Shown here piece after piece: positions 8,107 to 18,713 of a stretch of DNA of 64,000 nucleotides. The stretch's first letter is position 1. The number at the start of each line of letters is the position of its first letter. The notes beneath the pieces were generated by a model. The model was not told the DNA's origin. It made no database searches and worked only from the letters and a program-made list of their open reading frames with translations. The position numbers and the translations under genes were made by a program. This DNA is from an uncultured Granulosicoccus sp. (GTDB taxonomy: Bacteria; Pseudomonadota; Gammaproteobacteria; Granulosicoccales; Granulosicoccaceae). The DNA lies in contig CANMQI010000001.1 of the NCBI GenBank assembly GCA_947499955.1, positions 744,001 through 808,000 of the forward strand, in the 5' to 3' direction.

Positions 8107-8664
8107 TCAGGATCGGCGCGCTATCAGTTGCGCTTCTGCCTTGCCGGATGCATCCGGTTCGGGTTCATGGTACTCAAGAATGCTCAGCGTATCGAACAGG
8201 TCAAGCAATTCATTGGGTTCGAGCAGGTAATCTGCATTGGACAGACCGTGCGTGAACGTCTGATAGAACAGCACGCCGCCGGGCTTGAGCGCCTGCGCGA
8301 TAGCCGGACACAGGGCGCGATCGAGGAATCGTGTCACCACGATGATATCGAAACTGTCCGCGGACGGCGGTTGTGCACAGACATCACGAACCTCGCACTG
8401 CGCGATCAAGGCAGGACGACGCTGCCTGATCTGCTCGATGACGCGCTCGCTGATATCCCAGGCAGTCACCCGATGACCGCGTTCTGCCAGCCACTGGCCG
8501 TTGCCAGCGCGGCCGCAGGCCAGATCCAGTGCTCTCAGCGCATCGTCCGGATCATTCTCCGGCAACCATTGCGCACCACACTGCAATACCCTGGCAGGCA
8601 CCGGCACCACGTCGGTGGCATCGGCGTAACGCGCATTCCAACGATCGCCAGCCTCGCTCATCAC
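8107..8664 (-). CDS. Class I SAM-dependent methyltransferase, TehB/UbiE-like
   Basis: This 185-residue protein has the SAM-binding motif LDLACGRAGNG near residues 48-58, an acidic D after RVTAWDIS, and a post-motif KPGGVLFYQTFTHG. Together these give a complete Rossmann-like methyltransferase of the small TehB or thiopurine-methyltransferase style. The family covers many substrates, so no specific reaction is claimed. Its ATG overlaps the trkH stop by 4 bases, so it is likely translated with trkH. It is the last gene with a clear housekeeping neighbour. The 36-base gap after it leads into the TPR gene. Confidence 0.82.
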   Translation of the reverse strand: MMSEAGDRWNARYADATDVVPVPARVLQCGAQWLPENDPDDALRALDLACGRAGNGQWLAERGHRVTAWDISERVIEQIRQRRPALIAQCEVRDVCAQPPSADSFDIIVVTRFLDRALCPAIAQALKPGGVLFYQTFTHGLSNADYLLEPNELLDLFDTLSILEYHEPEPDASGKAEAQLIARRS

Positions 8665-10127
8665 TGCCGCCAGAACGCCGGTGTGAACAGGACCAGCAAA
8701 GTGAAGATCTCCAGACGACCGAACACCATGGCAAGACTCAGCACATACAATGAAAAATCCCCCAGGCTGGAGTAGTTGGCAGCAACCGTACCCAGTCCCG
8801 GGCCCAGATTGTTCAGACAGGCCACCACCGCCGAGAATGCGCTTTCCTGATCCAGCCCCGCCGCCATCAGCAACAGCAGCATGATGGCCAGCAGGGCCAC
8901 ATAACTGGCGAAGAAACCCCAGACCACATCGATCATGCGGTTCGACATGGTCTGTCGCCCCACCTTGACCATGATCTTGGCATGCGGATGGACCAGTCTG
9001 GCCATTTCACGTTGCCCCTGCTTGAACAGCAGCAGTACCCGCATGACCTTCATGCCGCCGGCCGTCGAGCCGGTACAACCGCCCGAGAAGCTGGCGAACA
9101 GCAGCAACACCGGCAGAAAGCCTGGCCAGTTGAAATATTCCTCGGAGGTGAATCCGGTTGTGGTGCCGATCGATACCACATGAAACAGGGCATTGCGAAA
9201 GGAGATCTTCCAGTCCGAGGTCTCGGTCAGAAACAGATAACAGGCCGTGATGATGGTCAGCACTACCGCAATGCGGATGTAGGTACGAAATTCCTCGTCA
9301 CGCCAGTAGTGCTTGAGACTGTACTGACGAGCCGCAGTGAAATGCAGCGCATAGTTCACCCCGGATATCAGCATGAAAACCACCGCAATCATCTCGATCA
9401 CGGTGCTGTCGAAATAGCCGATGCTGGCGTCGTGGGTGGAAAAGCCACCTATGGCCACCGTCGAGAAACTGTGACTGATGGCATCGAAGACGCTCATGCC
9501 GGCCGCAAAGTACGCAACAGCACAGGTAACGGTCAGGCCCAGGTAGATATACCAGAGCGCCTTGGCCGTCCCGGCAATGCGCGGCGTGAACTTGCCCTTG
9601 CTGATACCCGGTGTTTCTGCCTTGAACAACTGCTGTCCACCGACACCCAGCATCGGTAGCACGGCTATGGCAAGCACGATGATACCCATGCCCCCCAGCC
9701 ACTGCATCTGCTGCCGGTAGAACAGGATGGAGCGTGGCAGCATGTCCAGTCCGACAATGACGGTAGCCCCGGTGGTGGTCAGTCCGGACATGGACTCGAA
9801 TATGGCAGCCCCCAGACTCAGATCCAGAGGTGAGTACAGATAGAACGGCAGGCAGCCGAAGATTCCCAGTACCGCCCAGAACAACACCACCACCAGAAAC
9901 CCGTCTCGCGGACGCAAGGTGCCCACATGGTTCCTGGCCGGCAGCGCCAACAACAGCCCCACTCCCATCGTGGCCGCAAAGGCTTCGAAGAACGGCACAA
10001 TGGAATTGTAGGGATCATCATGCAGCCAGCCCACCAGAACCGGGGTGATGAGCGTGATGCTGAACATCGACAACAGGATTCCAACAACCCGCTGGACAAC
10101 CTTTACCTGAATGGGAATACCTGACAC
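8661..10127 (-). CDS. trkH: Trk potassium uptake system membrane subunit TrkH
   Basis: TrkH forms the K+-conducting pore in the inner membrane. The 488-residue length and about ten hydrophobic segments are standard for the family. The four selectivity-filter loops are visible as TTTGATV, AIGGFSTHD, GTTTGFTSE and a C-terminal NNLGPGLG. All carry the expected central Gly. The start is a GTG at 10127, 15 bases after trkA, and trkA-trkH adjacency supports co-expression of pore and gate regulator. The 3' end overlaps the methyltransferase gene by 4 bases. Confidence 0.95.
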   Translation of the reverse strand: MSGIPIQVKVVQRVVGILLSMFSITLITPVLVGWLHDDPYNSIVPFFEAFAATMGVGLLLALPARNHVGTLRPRDGFLVVVLFWAVLGIFGCLPFYLYSPLDLSLGAAIFESMSGLTTTGATVIVGLDMLPRSILFYRQQMQWLGGMGIIVLAIAVLPMLGVGGQQLFKAETPGISKGKFTPRIAGTAKALWYIYLGLTVTCAVAYFAAGMSVFDAISHSFSTVAIGGFSTHDASIGYFDSTVIEMIAVVFMLISGVNYALHFTAARQYSLKHYWRDEEFRTYIRIAVVLTIITACYLFLTETSDWKISFRNALFHVVSIGTTTGFTSEEYFNWPGFLPVLLLFASFSGGCTGSTAGGMKVMRVLLLFKQGQREMARLVHPHAKIMVKVGRQTMSNRMIDVVWGFFASYVALLAIMLLLLMAAGLDQESAFSAVVACLNNLGPGLGTVAANYSSLGDFSLYVLSLAMVFGRLEIFTLLVLFTPAFWRQ

Positions 10128-10142
10128 GGTGTCGCTCGTCCT

Positions 10143-11516
10143 CTATACAAACGTCACGCCGACCTGGAAGAGTTTTTCCACCTCGGCAATCTGCTGTTTG
10201 TTGGTAATGAGCACGATCAGATGATCCTCGGGTTCGATGACCAGATCATGATGCGCCACCAGAACTTCATCGCCGCGTACGACCACACCGATGCTGGCAC
10301 TCCTGGGCAGCGGCAGTTCGGCAATCGTGCGTCCGACCAGTGATGAGGTATCACGATCTCCGTGAGCCACCCCTTCCAGTGCCTCGGCCTCACCGCGTCG
10401 CAGTGAATGCACGGCAACCACATCGCCCCGTCGTATCAGAGTCAGCAAGGCACCGATGGTGATCTGCTGCGGTGAGATGGCAACATCAATGATGTCCCTT
10501 TCCACCAGTTCGACGTAGGCGGGCCGGTTGATCAGGGACATGATCTTCTTTGCGCCCATGCGCTTGGCCAGCATTGCAGACAGGATGTTTGCCTCATCAT
10601 CGTTGGTCAGCGCACAGAAGACATCCATATCCTGTATGTGCTCATTGATGAGCATTTCCTGGTTGGCGGCATCACCGTGCAGCACCATGGCGCTGTTCAG
10701 TGTCGAGGCCAGAAACTCGGCTCGATCTTCACGCGCTTCGATGACCTTCACCCGGTACAGGCGTTCCAGTGTCTTGGCCAGCAGCAGACCGATGTTGCCA
10801 CCACCGGCAATCATGACGCGCTTGCAGGGCACATCGGCATGGTGGAACTGCGCCATGACCTTCGAGGTGTCCTTGCGCTTGCCCATGAAGAAGACGATAT
10901 CTTCCTTGCGAACCACAGTGTCACCCTCGGGGATGATGACCTCGTCGCCGCGATAGATGGCCACGACACGCGTTTCAATATCTTCCAGCAGGTGGGTCAA
11001 TTCACCGATGACGCGGCCCGCCATCGGCGCACCTTCCTGCACTTCAATGCCGACCAGACGTACCTTGCCATGAGCGAAGTCGACTACCTGCACCGCACCC
11101 GGGTGTTCGATGATGCGTTGTACATATTCGGTGACCAGCTGCTCCGGGCTGATGATCACATCGATCGGGATGTTGTCATTGTCGAACAGATGCTTTTCCC
11201 GCATGTACTCGGCAGAACGGATTCGCGCAATCTTGTAGGGCGTCCGGTACATGGTGTAGGCAATCTGGATGGCCACGATATTGGTCTCATCCGAATCGGT
11301 CGCGGCGATGATCATGTCGGCATCCTCGGCACCGGCCGAGCGCAGCACCTCCGGATAGGAGGCAGGGCCCAGCACCGTGGCCAGATCGGACGTGGCTTCG
11401 AGTTCTTCGAGGATGGCGGCATTGGTATCGACCACCGTCACCTCGTTGTCCTCGAGAACCAGATTACGGGCTACCGTCAGGCCGACCTGACCCACACCCA
11501 ATACGATTATTTTCAT
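10143..11516 (-). CDS. trkA: Trk potassium transporter NAD-binding regulator TrkA
   Basis: The 457-residue peripheral membrane protein controls TrkH by nucleotide binding. It has two RCK-type halves, each a Rossmann domain followed by a TrkA_C domain. The glycine motifs are VLGVGQVGLTVA near residue 5 and IAGGGNIGLLLAKTLE near residue 236. Acidic ends of the second strand (VVDTNAAIL, VIEARED) fit NAD(H) binding. Length matches the Escherichia coli protein (458). The start is an ATG at 11516, 21 bases after the NtrX-like gene. Confidence 0.96.
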   Translation of the reverse strand: MKIIVLGVGQVGLTVARNLVLEDNEVTVVDTNAAILEELEATSDLATVLGPASYPEVLRSAGAEDADMIIAATDSDETNIVAIQIAYTMYRTPYKIARIRSAEYMREKHLFDNDNIPIDVIISPEQLVTEYVQRIIEHPGAVQVVDFAHGKVRLVGIEVQEGAPMAGRVIGELTHLLEDIETRVVAIYRGDEVIIPEGDTVVRKEDIVFFMGKRKDTSKVMAQFHHADVPCKRVMIAGGGNIGLLLAKTLERLYRVKVIEAREDRAEFLASTLNSAMVLHGDAANQEMLINEHIQDMDVFCALTNDDEANILSAMLAKRMGAKKIMSLINRPAYVELVERDIIDVAISPQQITIGALLTLIRRGDVVAVHSLRRGEAEALEGVAHGDRDTSSLVGRTIAELPLPRSASIGVVVRGDEVLVAHHDLVIEPEDHLIVLITNKQQIAEVEKLFQVGVTFV

Positions 11517-11537
11517 GAGGTTTCCGTGCTGGCAGCG

Positions 11538-12908
11538 TTATTCGCGGACCTTGTCCAGATCGATATCGAGACTGCGCAGTTTTCGGTACAGGTGTGTGCG
11601 TTCCATGCCCACATGCTTGGCAAGATCACCGATATTACCCTGAGTTTCTGCCAGACAACGCAACAAATACTGTCGTTCGAAATCCGCGCGTGCCTCCCGT
11701 AGCGGCAGATCGTGGCGTAGCGCCAGCGTCGTGTCACTGTTAACCACCACACCCAGCACGCGATTGATTTCGGGAACTTCGATTTCAGCCGTGCCACCGA
11801 GCAACAGGATGCGTTGCACCAGATTCTTCAGCTCCAGCAGATTACCCGGCCAGTCCAGATTACGCAGGCGGTTCTGCGCAGCCACGGTGAAATGCCGGTA
11901 CATCAGTCCTTCCTCGGCAACATGCCAATCCACCAGACCTTCCAGCAAGGCCGGAATATCCTCCGGATGTTCGCGCAGTGGCTTCAGGTGCAGGGTTTCG
12001 CTGGCCAACAGTCGAGCCAGGGCCGCATCCAGTGCTCCCTGCCGAACCGCCAGCGACAGTTCTGTGCGGCTGGCGGCAATCAGTCGCGCGCGGAACGGCA
12101 CGCGCATCGAGCCACCCACCCGCGTAAAGCCCTGCTGTTCGATGGCCTGCCGCAGGTAGTGCTGGGCACTGGAGGGCAGCAGTTCCACATCGGTCAGAAA
12201 CAGCGTACCGCTAGCAGCGGATTCCAGAAATCCCATGCTGACCGCTCCAGAACCTTCATCGCCATACAGCTCCCGATGGGCATTGGCCGAGGACAGGGTA
12301 TCGCACCGCAGCTGCGTGAAACGACCACTTGCGGACGGGTCATGATCATGCACATGTTGCGCAAACAGCGCCCGACCACTGCCAGCCTCGCCAATCAGCA
12401 GCAAGGACTCGCTACGATTGGCCTGCACATCGATCTGCTCTCGCATCTGTTTGACATAGTCGCTGACACCGAGCAACAGCGGCAATCGCCGGGGCGTTGC
12501 CATGTCGACCTGATTACTACCGCTCTCCGGAGTGCGGCTGGCTTCCGCCAGGGCCTTTTCGACAGTCAGCAACAGCTTGGCCAGCGACAGCGGCTTTTCG
12601 ATGAAATCCACGGCCCCATGACGCGTTGCCTCCACGGCGGTTTCCACCGTACCGTGACCGGAGATCATGATGACCGGGAAATCCAGCGTGCCACTGCGTT
12701 TCCAGTCCTTCAGCAGAGACACACCATCCATGTCCGGCATCCAGATATCCAGCAGCACCAGATCAGGCTTCGATTCCTCGACACAGGCCTGGGCGGCTGC
12801 CGCTGTATCGGCTGTCGACACGGCGTAGCCTTCGTCTTCAAGAATCTCTTGCAGCAGGCTGCGAATATCCGGCTCATCGTCAACGACAAGCACAGCACGC
12901 TCATTCAT
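11538..12908 (-). CDS. NtrX-like response regulator with degenerate AAA+ domain
   Basis: This is a 456-residue receiver / AAA+ / Fis-type helix-turn-helix protein. The receiver is intact: acidic pair D10-D11, phospho-acceptor D54 in VLLDIWMP, K105. The central domain is not. Walker A reads GEAGSGRA (residues 173-180), so the key Lys is Arg. The sigma-54-contact motif GAFTGA is replaced by GAVSMG (221-226). Walker B LFLDE is LFLTD (236-240). The arginine-finger region FREDLYYR is missing. The C-terminal HTH ([20 protein letters not shown]) looks normal. It therefore probably binds DNA under control of the adjacent NtrY-like kinase without ATP hydrolysis or sigma-54 activation. It overlaps the kinase gene by 4 bases. 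Confidence 0.88.
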   Translation of the reverse strand: MNERAVLVVDDEPDIRSLLQEILEDEGYAVSTADTAAAAQACVEESKPDLVLLDIWMPDMDGVSLLKDWKRSGTLDFPVIMISGHGTVETAVEATRHGAVDFIEKPLSLAKLLLTVEKALAEASRTPESGSNQVDMATPRRLPLLLGVSDYVKQMREQIDVQANRSESLLLIGEAGSGRALFAQHVHDHDPSASGRFTQLRCDTLSSANAHRELYGDEGSGAVSMGFLESAASGTLFLTDVELLPSSAQHYLRQAIEQQGFTRVGGSMRVPFRARLIAASRTELSLAVRQGALDAALARLLASETLHLKPLREHPEDIPALLEGLVDWHVAEEGLMYRHFTVAAQNRLRNLDWPGNLLELKNLVQRILLLGGTAEIEVPEINRVLGVVVNSDTTLALRHDLPLREARADFERQYLLRCLAETQGNIGDLAKHVGMERTHLYRKLRSLDIDLDKVRE

Positions 12909-15121
12909 ACGCCGACTCCGGCAGGTTGCAGATTGGATGGATACGGCAGACTGATGATAACGGCAGCACCTCGTTCCGGGCGATTCTCAGCACGTATTCT
13001 GCCATTGTGTTCTTCAACAATCTTCTTGACGATGGCCAGCCCGAGCCCGGTGCCCTTGGGCTTGGACGAGACATAGGGTTCGAACAGACGATCCATGATT
13101 TCAATGGGAAAACCCGGACCATCATCTTCGGCGACGATTTCCAGCACGTTCTGCAGCTTCTGCTGCCGATAACGGGTGGACAGTCGGACGGTCTTGCACG
13201 ACTGTGATTGCTGGGCTTCCAGTGCGTTCTTGATCAGATTATGCGTCAACTGGCGCATGCGCGGCTGATCCAGCAGAATATCCGGCGCACTCTCGTCCAG
13301 ACTCAGTTCGATACTGACCGTGTCCTCGGCATCACGGTACAAGTCGGCAATCTCCGACAGCAGGACGTTCACGCTGGTTCGGACCAACGCCAGATTGGGG
13401 GTCGAGGCATACTCGGCGAAGGCGTTGACCATCGACTTCAGGGCATCCACCTGATTCTCGATGGTGCGTGTCAGGCGTTCCAGCAGGTCAAGATCGCGCC
13501 CTTCCAGCTTTTCATGAAACTTGTGTCGCAGGCGTTCGGCCGATAGTTGAATGGGCGTCAGGGGATTCTTGATCTCATGCGCCAGGCGTCTGGCCACTTC
13601 ACTCCAGGCAGCATCGCGCTGTGCACTGATGATGGTTGTCATGTCGTCGATGACGATGACCCTGCCCGTCAGATGACCGGCTGCATCCAGCAGTACCGTA
13701 CCGCGGCAGAACAGAAAGCGCCGTCCCCCCTGGTCATACACCTCGATCTCGCATGACCACTCATGATCACCGGCCTGCTGCAGCGGCTTGCTGACCTGCT
13801 CACTGAATTGCGAGGCAACGCTGTTGTCACTGACGTCGTGCTCCAGCGGCTGCCCTCGCATCTGCAGCAATTCACCACCCAGGATCGTCACAGCCGCCGG
13901 ATTGCTGGTGCGTATGCAGTTTTCCGCATCGAGCGTGATGACGCCGGAGGAAATCTGCCCCAGCACCGCCTGCAGTCGAGCTCGTTGTCGCTCCACCTGC
14001 CGCTGGCTCTGCTCGGCGTTCTTGCGGCTCTGCTCCAGTTGCAGGGTCATGTAATTGAACGATTGCACCAGAAAACCCAGCTCATCGTTCTTGCTGCGTT
14101 TGTAGATTCGCGTGGCGTAATTGCCTTCGGCGACCGCTCGCGTACCCTCCACCAGATCATGAATCGGCATCATCATGCGTCTTGCTGCATACAGCGCAAA
14201 CCAGACAGCCATCATGACGGATAACAGCAGGGCCAGTGACAGCGTCAACATGGAACTGAGCATCAGAGGACGGCGCAGGAACACCAGCTGCCGGTACTGC
14301 TGATAACTGGACTGAACGCTCTCTGCCAGATCGGAGGAGCGCTGCGCGATCGGGTACAGCGCCTGCAGTACCGAGTTCTCCAGGATCGGATCTTCGGACA
14401 ACACCGGTGTCACCACCCGAATGTACAGATCCCCACCCCGGACAGGATCCACTCCGACATAGGACAGGCCCTGCTGTGCCCGTGCGATCAGATCGTTCTC
14501 CGGCCGGTTGGGCTGCACACTGATACTGTCCAGCAGACCGGTGGATGCCACGATGCGGTTATCAGGGCCGATCAGCGTCATCTCACTGGCTTCGGTCTCG
14601 GCCGTGAGCGTGTTCAGTGCCATGACGGCCACCGATTCACTGACCCCCACCAGTTGCTGCGCCACATTGACCGTATCGCGCTGCAGGGTGCGCATCTGCA
14701 GGCCCAGCGACTCACGACTGAGCTCCAGTGCATCATCCAGCGCCTGCTCAATTTCCAGATCGAAGTAGCTGTTGATGTTGGCGCGCAGAAAGCGGATGGA
14801 AAAACCGTAGACCAGAGTGACCGGCACCAGCGCCAGCATGACCGAGACGATGACCAGTTTGACGGTCAGACGTGAGCCTGCGATGCGCTGCCGGAACTCG
14901 CGCACCAGGCGCCAGCCATTCATGATGATCAGAACGGCGATGAAGCTCAATGCAAGCCCGTTACCCAACAGCAGCCAGTGGTAATACTGGCCGAACCGGT
15001 CCAGCTGCAGGGCAATGGTTCCCAGCACGTACAGCGAAGCAATGAGCACGATGAACAACAGCGCCATCAATACAGCACTGGTCAATGTCCGTCGCCGCAG
15101 CCTGCTCAGTTGACCTGCCAT
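12905..15121 (-). CDS. NtrY-like membrane sensor histidine kinase
   Basis: The 738-residue kinase has about three N-terminal membrane segments (roughly residues 15-105), an extracytoplasmic region to about 285, a further membrane segment, a HAMP domain ([20 protein letters not shown]), a PAS-like region (about 385-480) and a HisKA/HATPase core. The phospho-acceptor His is in [12 protein letters not shown] near residue 515. The N, G1 and G2 boxes ([30 protein letters not shown]) are all intact. It should phosphorylate the NtrX-like protein encoded immediately after it. The start overlaps the DUF4390 gene by 16 bases. The signal is unknown, and the family name does not prove a nitrogen role. 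Confidence 0.92.
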   Translation of the reverse strand: MAGQLSRLRRRTLTSAVLMALLFIVLIASLYVLGTIALQLDRFGQYYHWLLLGNGLALSFIAVLIIMNGWRLVREFRQRIAGSRLTVKLVIVSVMLALVPVTLVYGFSIRFLRANINSYFDLEIEQALDDALELSRESLGLQMRTLQRDTVNVAQQLVGVSESVAVMALNTLTAETEASEMTLIGPDNRIVASTGLLDSISVQPNRPENDLIARAQQGLSYVGVDPVRGGDLYIRVVTPVLSEDPILENSVLQALYPIAQRSSDLAESVQSSYQQYRQLVFLRRPLMLSSMLTLSLALLLSVMMAVWFALYAARRMMMPIHDLVEGTRAVAEGNYATRIYKRSKNDELGFLVQSFNYMTLQLEQSRKNAEQSQRQVERQRARLQAVLGQISSGVITLDAENCIRTSNPAAVTILGGELLQMRGQPLEHDVSDNSVASQFSEQVSKPLQQAGDHEWSCEIEVYDQGGRRFLFCRGTVLLDAAGHLTGRVIVIDDMTTIISAQRDAAWSEVARRLAHEIKNPLTPIQLSAERLRHKFHEKLEGRDLDLLERLTRTIENQVDALKSMVNAFAEYASTPNLALVRTSVNVLLSEIADLYRDAEDTVSIELSLDESAPDILLDQPRMRQLTHNLIKNALEAQQSQSCKTVRLSTRYRQQKLQNVLEIVAEDDGPGFPIEIMDRLFEPYVSSKPKGTGLGLAIVKKIVEEHNGRIRAENRPERGAAVIISLPYPSNLQPAGVGV

Positions 15122-15750
15122 TGATACTCCTCGCTGGCCAGTCGCCAGCTCGATGCAATCAGCGGTTGCAACGGCAGTGGCAACGATTGGGAATCGAGCC
15201 GAAAATCCAGCGCCGCAATGACGATGGCATCGTCCACGGCCAGAGCGTCGAGCAGCACGGTCTGCTGCTCGTCATCGGGGTCGGTCACCACCGGCAATCG
15301 ATCGAATTCACCCAGACCGGTCAATGCTGCGCTCAGGCTGCGGTAGTTGCGACTTTCATCGGTGTCCACCGCATATACCCGGTAATGACGTGTCAATTCG
15401 TAGTATGTCAGACGGTATCGGTGTCGATAACTGGCCAGCGTCTTGTCCAGCCAGTAACGGTGCGGCCGCTTGAATGTCAGGTTCAGGATGAAGTCCAGCG
15501 GCACGCCGCTGTCCAGGCCGGCCTTGATGGGTTCGGGCAGGTCGATCTGGGCATCGGCGGACAGATACCACTGGCCTGCCTCCCCTTGCCGCAGTGAGGC
15601 ATCCTCCAGCTGTATGCTGCCCATCGCCATGCCGCGTAACGACAGACCTCGCGCTGACAGACTCACCAGCAGGATGAAGACCAGCAGCGTTGCCAGTGGC
15701 ACCAGCAACATGGCCAGCGCCCAGCGTCCTCCCTCGGGTTCAGTAGGCAC
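15106..15750 (-). CDS. DUF4390 protein, membrane-anchored
   Basis: The 214-residue product has one N-terminal membrane segment (about residues 10-32: [20 protein letters not shown]) and a soluble extracytoplasmic domain. DUF4390 genes sit between rsmB and an NtrY-like kinase gene in many beta- and gammaproteobacteria, exactly as here. Function is unknown. The position suggests a link to the kinase, perhaps sensing, but that is inference. Its 3' end overlaps the kinase start by 16 bases and it begins 9 bases after rsmB. Confidence 0.82.
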   Translation of the reverse strand: MPTEPEGGRWALAMLLVPLATLLVFILLVSLSARGLSLRGMAMGSIQLEDASLRQGEAGQWYLSADAQIDLPEPIKAGLDSGVPLDFILNLTFKRPHRYWLDKTLASYRHRYRLTYYELTRHYRVYAVDTDESRNYRSLSAALTGLGEFDRLPVVTDPDDEQQTVLLDALAVDDAIVIAALDFRLDSQSLPLPLQPLIASSWRLASEEYQWQVN

Positions 15751-15759
15751 CCGGCATGC

Positions 15760-17064
15760 TCATCCGCCCTGCTTGCGAAGGGGGGCATAGAAGAAACCGT
15801 CCATGCCGGATTCACCGGGCAGAATCTGCCGGCTCTCACCGAGTGCCTCTGCATCGGCGGTGCGCTCGAGAAAGGCGGCAATCTGTTGTTCGTTCTCACG
15901 CTTCAGAATGGAACAGGTGGCATACAGCATGAGACCGCCGGGTCGCAACGTTTGCCACAGACTGTCCAGAAGACTGGCCTGCAATGCTGCCAGGGTGTCG
16001 ATATCACTGTCACGACGCAGCAGCTTGATGTCCGGGTGTCGTCGAATGACGCCTGTGCCCGAGCAGGGAGCATCGAGCAGAACGGCATCAAACGGCACCT
16101 CGTCCCACCACTGTGCGATGTCAGCGGCATCCACCGCCTGCAGCTGACAGTTGTCAGTCAGCCCCAGACGCGACAGCGTTGCCTCGACCCGTTCCAGCCT
16201 GGACGCATCCTGATCCAGAGCCACCACGTGGGCAAACGAACCGCTCTCCAGTGCATGAGCGCTCTTGCCACCGGGCGCCGAGCAGGCGTCCAGCAAGCGC
16301 CCGCCCTCCGGACAATAGCGTGCCAGATAGCCGGCAGCCAGTTGCGCGGCGGCATCCTGAACACTGACATCGCCCACCTCGAAGCCGGGTAACTGCGCGA
16401 CCGGTACCGGGCTATCGAGACGCAATGCCGCGGGAGCGTCCGCCACAGGCTGCGATGCAATACCCGCCGTTGACAGACGTTGACGATAGCCCTCGACGGT
16501 CCCGCGCCGCAGGTTGACTCGCAGCGTCATGGGCCCCTGAGTATTGTTCTGCTCGCAGATGTCCTGCCATTGTTCAGGCCAGTCATTCTGTAGTCGTGAC
16601 AGCAGCCACTGCGGATGGCTGAGACGCTGCACATCGGTCAGGGCCGCTTCGAGTTCTTCCGCACGGCGCTGGTAATTTCGCAGCACGGCATTGATCAGAC
16701 CTCGCGCCCAGGGTTTCTTCAGCTGTTTGACCACCTTGACCGTTTCATCGACCGCCGCGTGGGCAGACGTCGGTGTATGACGCAACTGGAAGACACCCAG
16801 CTGCATCAACAGATAGACATCGAGATCCTTCTTCTTCAGCGGCTTGTCCAGTAGTTGATCGACAATGCCTGCCAGTTCCCCGGAATAACGAGCAAAGCCG
16901 TAGGCCCAGGCCTGCAACTGCGCCTGTTCGCGCTCGGCCACACGGGACTGGGCTTCCGGCAGTAACCTGGTCATGGAACCGCTGCTGCCAAGCAACTGTT
17001 GCATCAGCTGCACACAGGCCAGCCGGATTCCGATGGTACTGGTCTTGCGCGCCGGTGCACTCAT
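15760..17064 (-). CDS. rsmB: 16S rRNA (cytosine-967-C5)-methyltransferase RsmB
   Basis: RsmB methylates C967 of 16S rRNA with SAM. The 434-residue protein has an N-terminal NusB-like RNA-binding domain (about residues 5-140) and a Rossmann-fold methyltransferase domain. Both cysteines of the RNA m5C family are present: DAPCSGTG (the nucleophile-release motif IV) near 335 and YATCSILKREN (motif VI) near 383. The SAM motif LLDACSAPGGK is also present. It overlaps fmt by 4 bases. fmt-rsmB order is widely conserved. Confidence 0.96.
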   Translation of the reverse strand: MSAPARKTSTIGIRLACVQLMQQLLGSSGSMTRLLPEAQSRVAEREQAQLQAWAYGFARYSGELAGIVDQLLDKPLKKKDLDVYLLMQLGVFQLRHTPTSAHAAVDETVKVVKQLKKPWARGLINAVLRNYQRRAEELEAALTDVQRLSHPQWLLSRLQNDWPEQWQDICEQNNTQGPMTLRVNLRRGTVEGYRQRLSTAGIASQPVADAPAALRLDSPVPVAQLPGFEVGDVSVQDAAAQLAAGYLARYCPEGGRLLDACSAPGGKSAHALESGSFAHVVALDQDASRLERVEATLSRLGLTDNCQLQAVDAADIAQWWDEVPFDAVLLDAPCSGTGVIRRHPDIKLLRRDSDIDTLAALQASLLDSLWQTLRPGGLMLYATCSILKRENEQQIAAFLERTADAEALGESRQILPGESGMDGFFYAPLRKQGG

Positions 17065-18050
17065 AAGGTGGTAAACGCCTCGCCCTGCAGCTCACGTCCC
17101 TGACTGAAGACGGCGGCATCCTGCATTTTCTTGCCAGGCCACTGCAATTGCAGCAGATCGATCAGACCGTCACCGGTACGCACTCGCAAGGCGTCGGGCA
17201 GCACCTCGACGAGCGTGCCGGGGGCAATCTGCGCCAGCGCTGACACAGAAACGTCCTCTGCCGGCACCTGTCGACTCGACCAGATTCTGACGCGCTCACC
17301 ACGCAGGCTGGCTTCAGCCACCGGCCACGGGTTGAAGGCCCGTATCTGGCGATGCAATTCGCTGGTCTGCGCTGAAAAATCCAGACGTGCCTCGGCCTTG
17401 CTCAGCTTTTCAGCGTAGCTGACGCCCTCTTCCGGCTGCACGACCGCCTGCAACTCGCCCCGGCAATGGGCAGAAAGAGTGTCCATCAGCGCCGCGGCGC
17501 CCAGAGCGGCCAATCGATCGTGCAGTTGTGCTGCCGTTTCATCCTCGCCAATAGCCAGTTGTCGTTCAAGTAGCACATCCCCCGTATCCAGTCCTGCATT
17601 CATCTGCATGATGCAGACGCCGGTCTGGGCATCTCCGGCCAGAATGGCGCGATGAATGGGGGCAGCGCCGCGCCAGCGTGGCAGCAGCGAGCCGTGAATA
17701 TTCAGACACCCCATGGCCGGCATGTCGAGCACGGCCTGTGGCAGGATCAGCCCGTAGGCGGCCACCACCAGCACATCCGCACCCACCGCTGCCAATGCGG
17801 CCTGAGCCGCCTCGTCTCGCAGGCTGGAGGGTTGCTGCACCGGTATGCCGGCCTCCAGAGCACGCTGCTTGACGGCACTGGGGGCCAGCTTCCTGCCGCG
17901 CCCTGCCGGTCTGTCCGGCTGAGTCAGCACCACCACGACATCGTGTTCGCTGGCAATCAGCGCATCCAGCGCGACGGCGGCAAATTCAGGCGTACCGGCA
18001 AAGGCCACCTTGAGTCGATCACAATTCATACCGGTAGCCATGTTGCTCAC
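17061..18050 (-). CDS. fmt: Methionyl-tRNA formyltransferase
   Basis: Fmt adds a formyl group from 10-formyl-tetrahydrofolate to initiator Met-tRNA. The 329-residue frame shows the N-terminal [14 protein letters not shown] strand-loop and the hallmark [17 protein letters not shown] region with the catalytic Asn-His-Asp setting ([13 protein letters not shown]). A C-terminal OB-fold domain follows. The frame opens at a GTG (18050) that overlaps the def stop by 4 bases. The internal ATG at 18029 ([10 protein letters not shown]) gives the usual N-terminus for the family and may be the true start. The def-fmt pairing is classic because Def removes the group that Fmt adds. Confidence 0.95.
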   Translation of the reverse strand: MSNMATGMNCDRLKVAFAGTPEFAAVALDALIASEHDVVVVLTQPDRPAGRGRKLAPSAVKQRALEAGIPVQQPSSLRDEAAQAALAAVGADVLVVAAYGLILPQAVLDMPAMGCLNIHGSLLPRWRGAAPIHRAILAGDAQTGVCIMQMNAGLDTGDVLLERQLAIGEDETAAQLHDRLAALGAAALMDTLSAHCRGELQAVVQPEEGVSYAEKLSKAEARLDFSAQTSELHRQIRAFNPWPVAEASLRGERVRIWSSRQVPAEDVSVSALAQIAPGTLVEVLPDALRVRTGDGLIDLLQLQWPGKKMQDAAVFSQGRELQGEAFTTL

Positions 18051-18577
18051 GGACGTTCGGGGATATCGTCGAGATCAGCGCCATCGCGAATCCACTTTTC
18101 CATGCGCTTGCGGATGCGATTGCGCTTCAGCGGCGACAGGTAGTCCACGAACAGCTTGCCATCGAGATGATCGATTTCATGCTGAATGCAGACAGCCAGC
18201 AAGCCGTCGGCGTCCAGTTCGAAGGGGTTGCCCTCGCGATCAATGGCCGCGACTCGCACGATGGCCGGACGCTTGACGCTCTCGTACACCCCGGGAATCG
18301 ACAGACAGCCCTCCTGCATCTCCTCTTCCCCTTCGGATGTCAGAATCTCGGGATTGATGAGAACCAGCGGCGCGTCGTTCTCTTCGGACACATCAATGAC
18401 CACCAGGCGCTCATGCACATTGACCTGGGTAGCTGCCAGACCAATGCCCGGCGCGGCATACATGGTGTCCAGCATCTGATCGGCCAGTTTGGCAATCTTG
18501 CCATCCACATTGGTGATCGCGCTCGCCGTACGGCGCAACTGGGCATCGGGGTAATAAAGAATATCTAGCAGTGACAC
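18047..18577 (-). CDS. def: Peptide deformylase
   Basis: Def removes the N-formyl group from nascent proteins using an active-site metal. All three motifs are present: GIGLAATQ (about residues 41-48), EGCLS with the metal-ligand Cys (about 87-91) and QHEIDHLDG with the two metal-ligand His (about 131-139). I place the start at the GTG at 18577 ([11 protein letters not shown]) with GGAA 7 bases upstream. This gives a 176-residue protein of the standard N-terminus. The frame is open back to a TTG at 18601, which would add an unlikely leader. It is the first gene of the minus-strand run down to 4442. Confidence 0.95.
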   Translation of the reverse strand: MSLLDILYYPDAQLRRTASAITNVDGKIAKLADQMLDTMYAAPGIGLAATQVNVHERLVVIDVSEENDAPLVLINPEILTSEGEEEMQEGCLSIPGVYESVKRPAIVRVAAIDREGNPFELDADGLLAVCIQHEIDHLDGKLFVDYLSPLKRNRIRKRMEKWIRDGADLDDIPERP

Positions 18578-18713
18578 GTGAAATTCCGAAACATTGTCCA
18601 AACCGGAATTCTAACAGGGACGGGAGAGGCATCCCCCTTGCATATCAAGGTTTCTGTGCGTCCGCCGATGCATCGATAGACCACGACCAAACAACGAGGG
18701 AGAGTTCCCGCAC

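Noticed and set aside
11814-13076. 420-codon plus-strand ORF opposite the NtrX-like gene
   Set aside because: Antisense shadow. The minus-strand product has clear receiver and HTH motifs.
11538-15121. Nitrogen-regulation role from the NtrY/NtrX names
   Set aside because: Only the domain order supports the name. There is no glnA, glnB or nif-type gene nearby, and the AAA+ domain is degraded.
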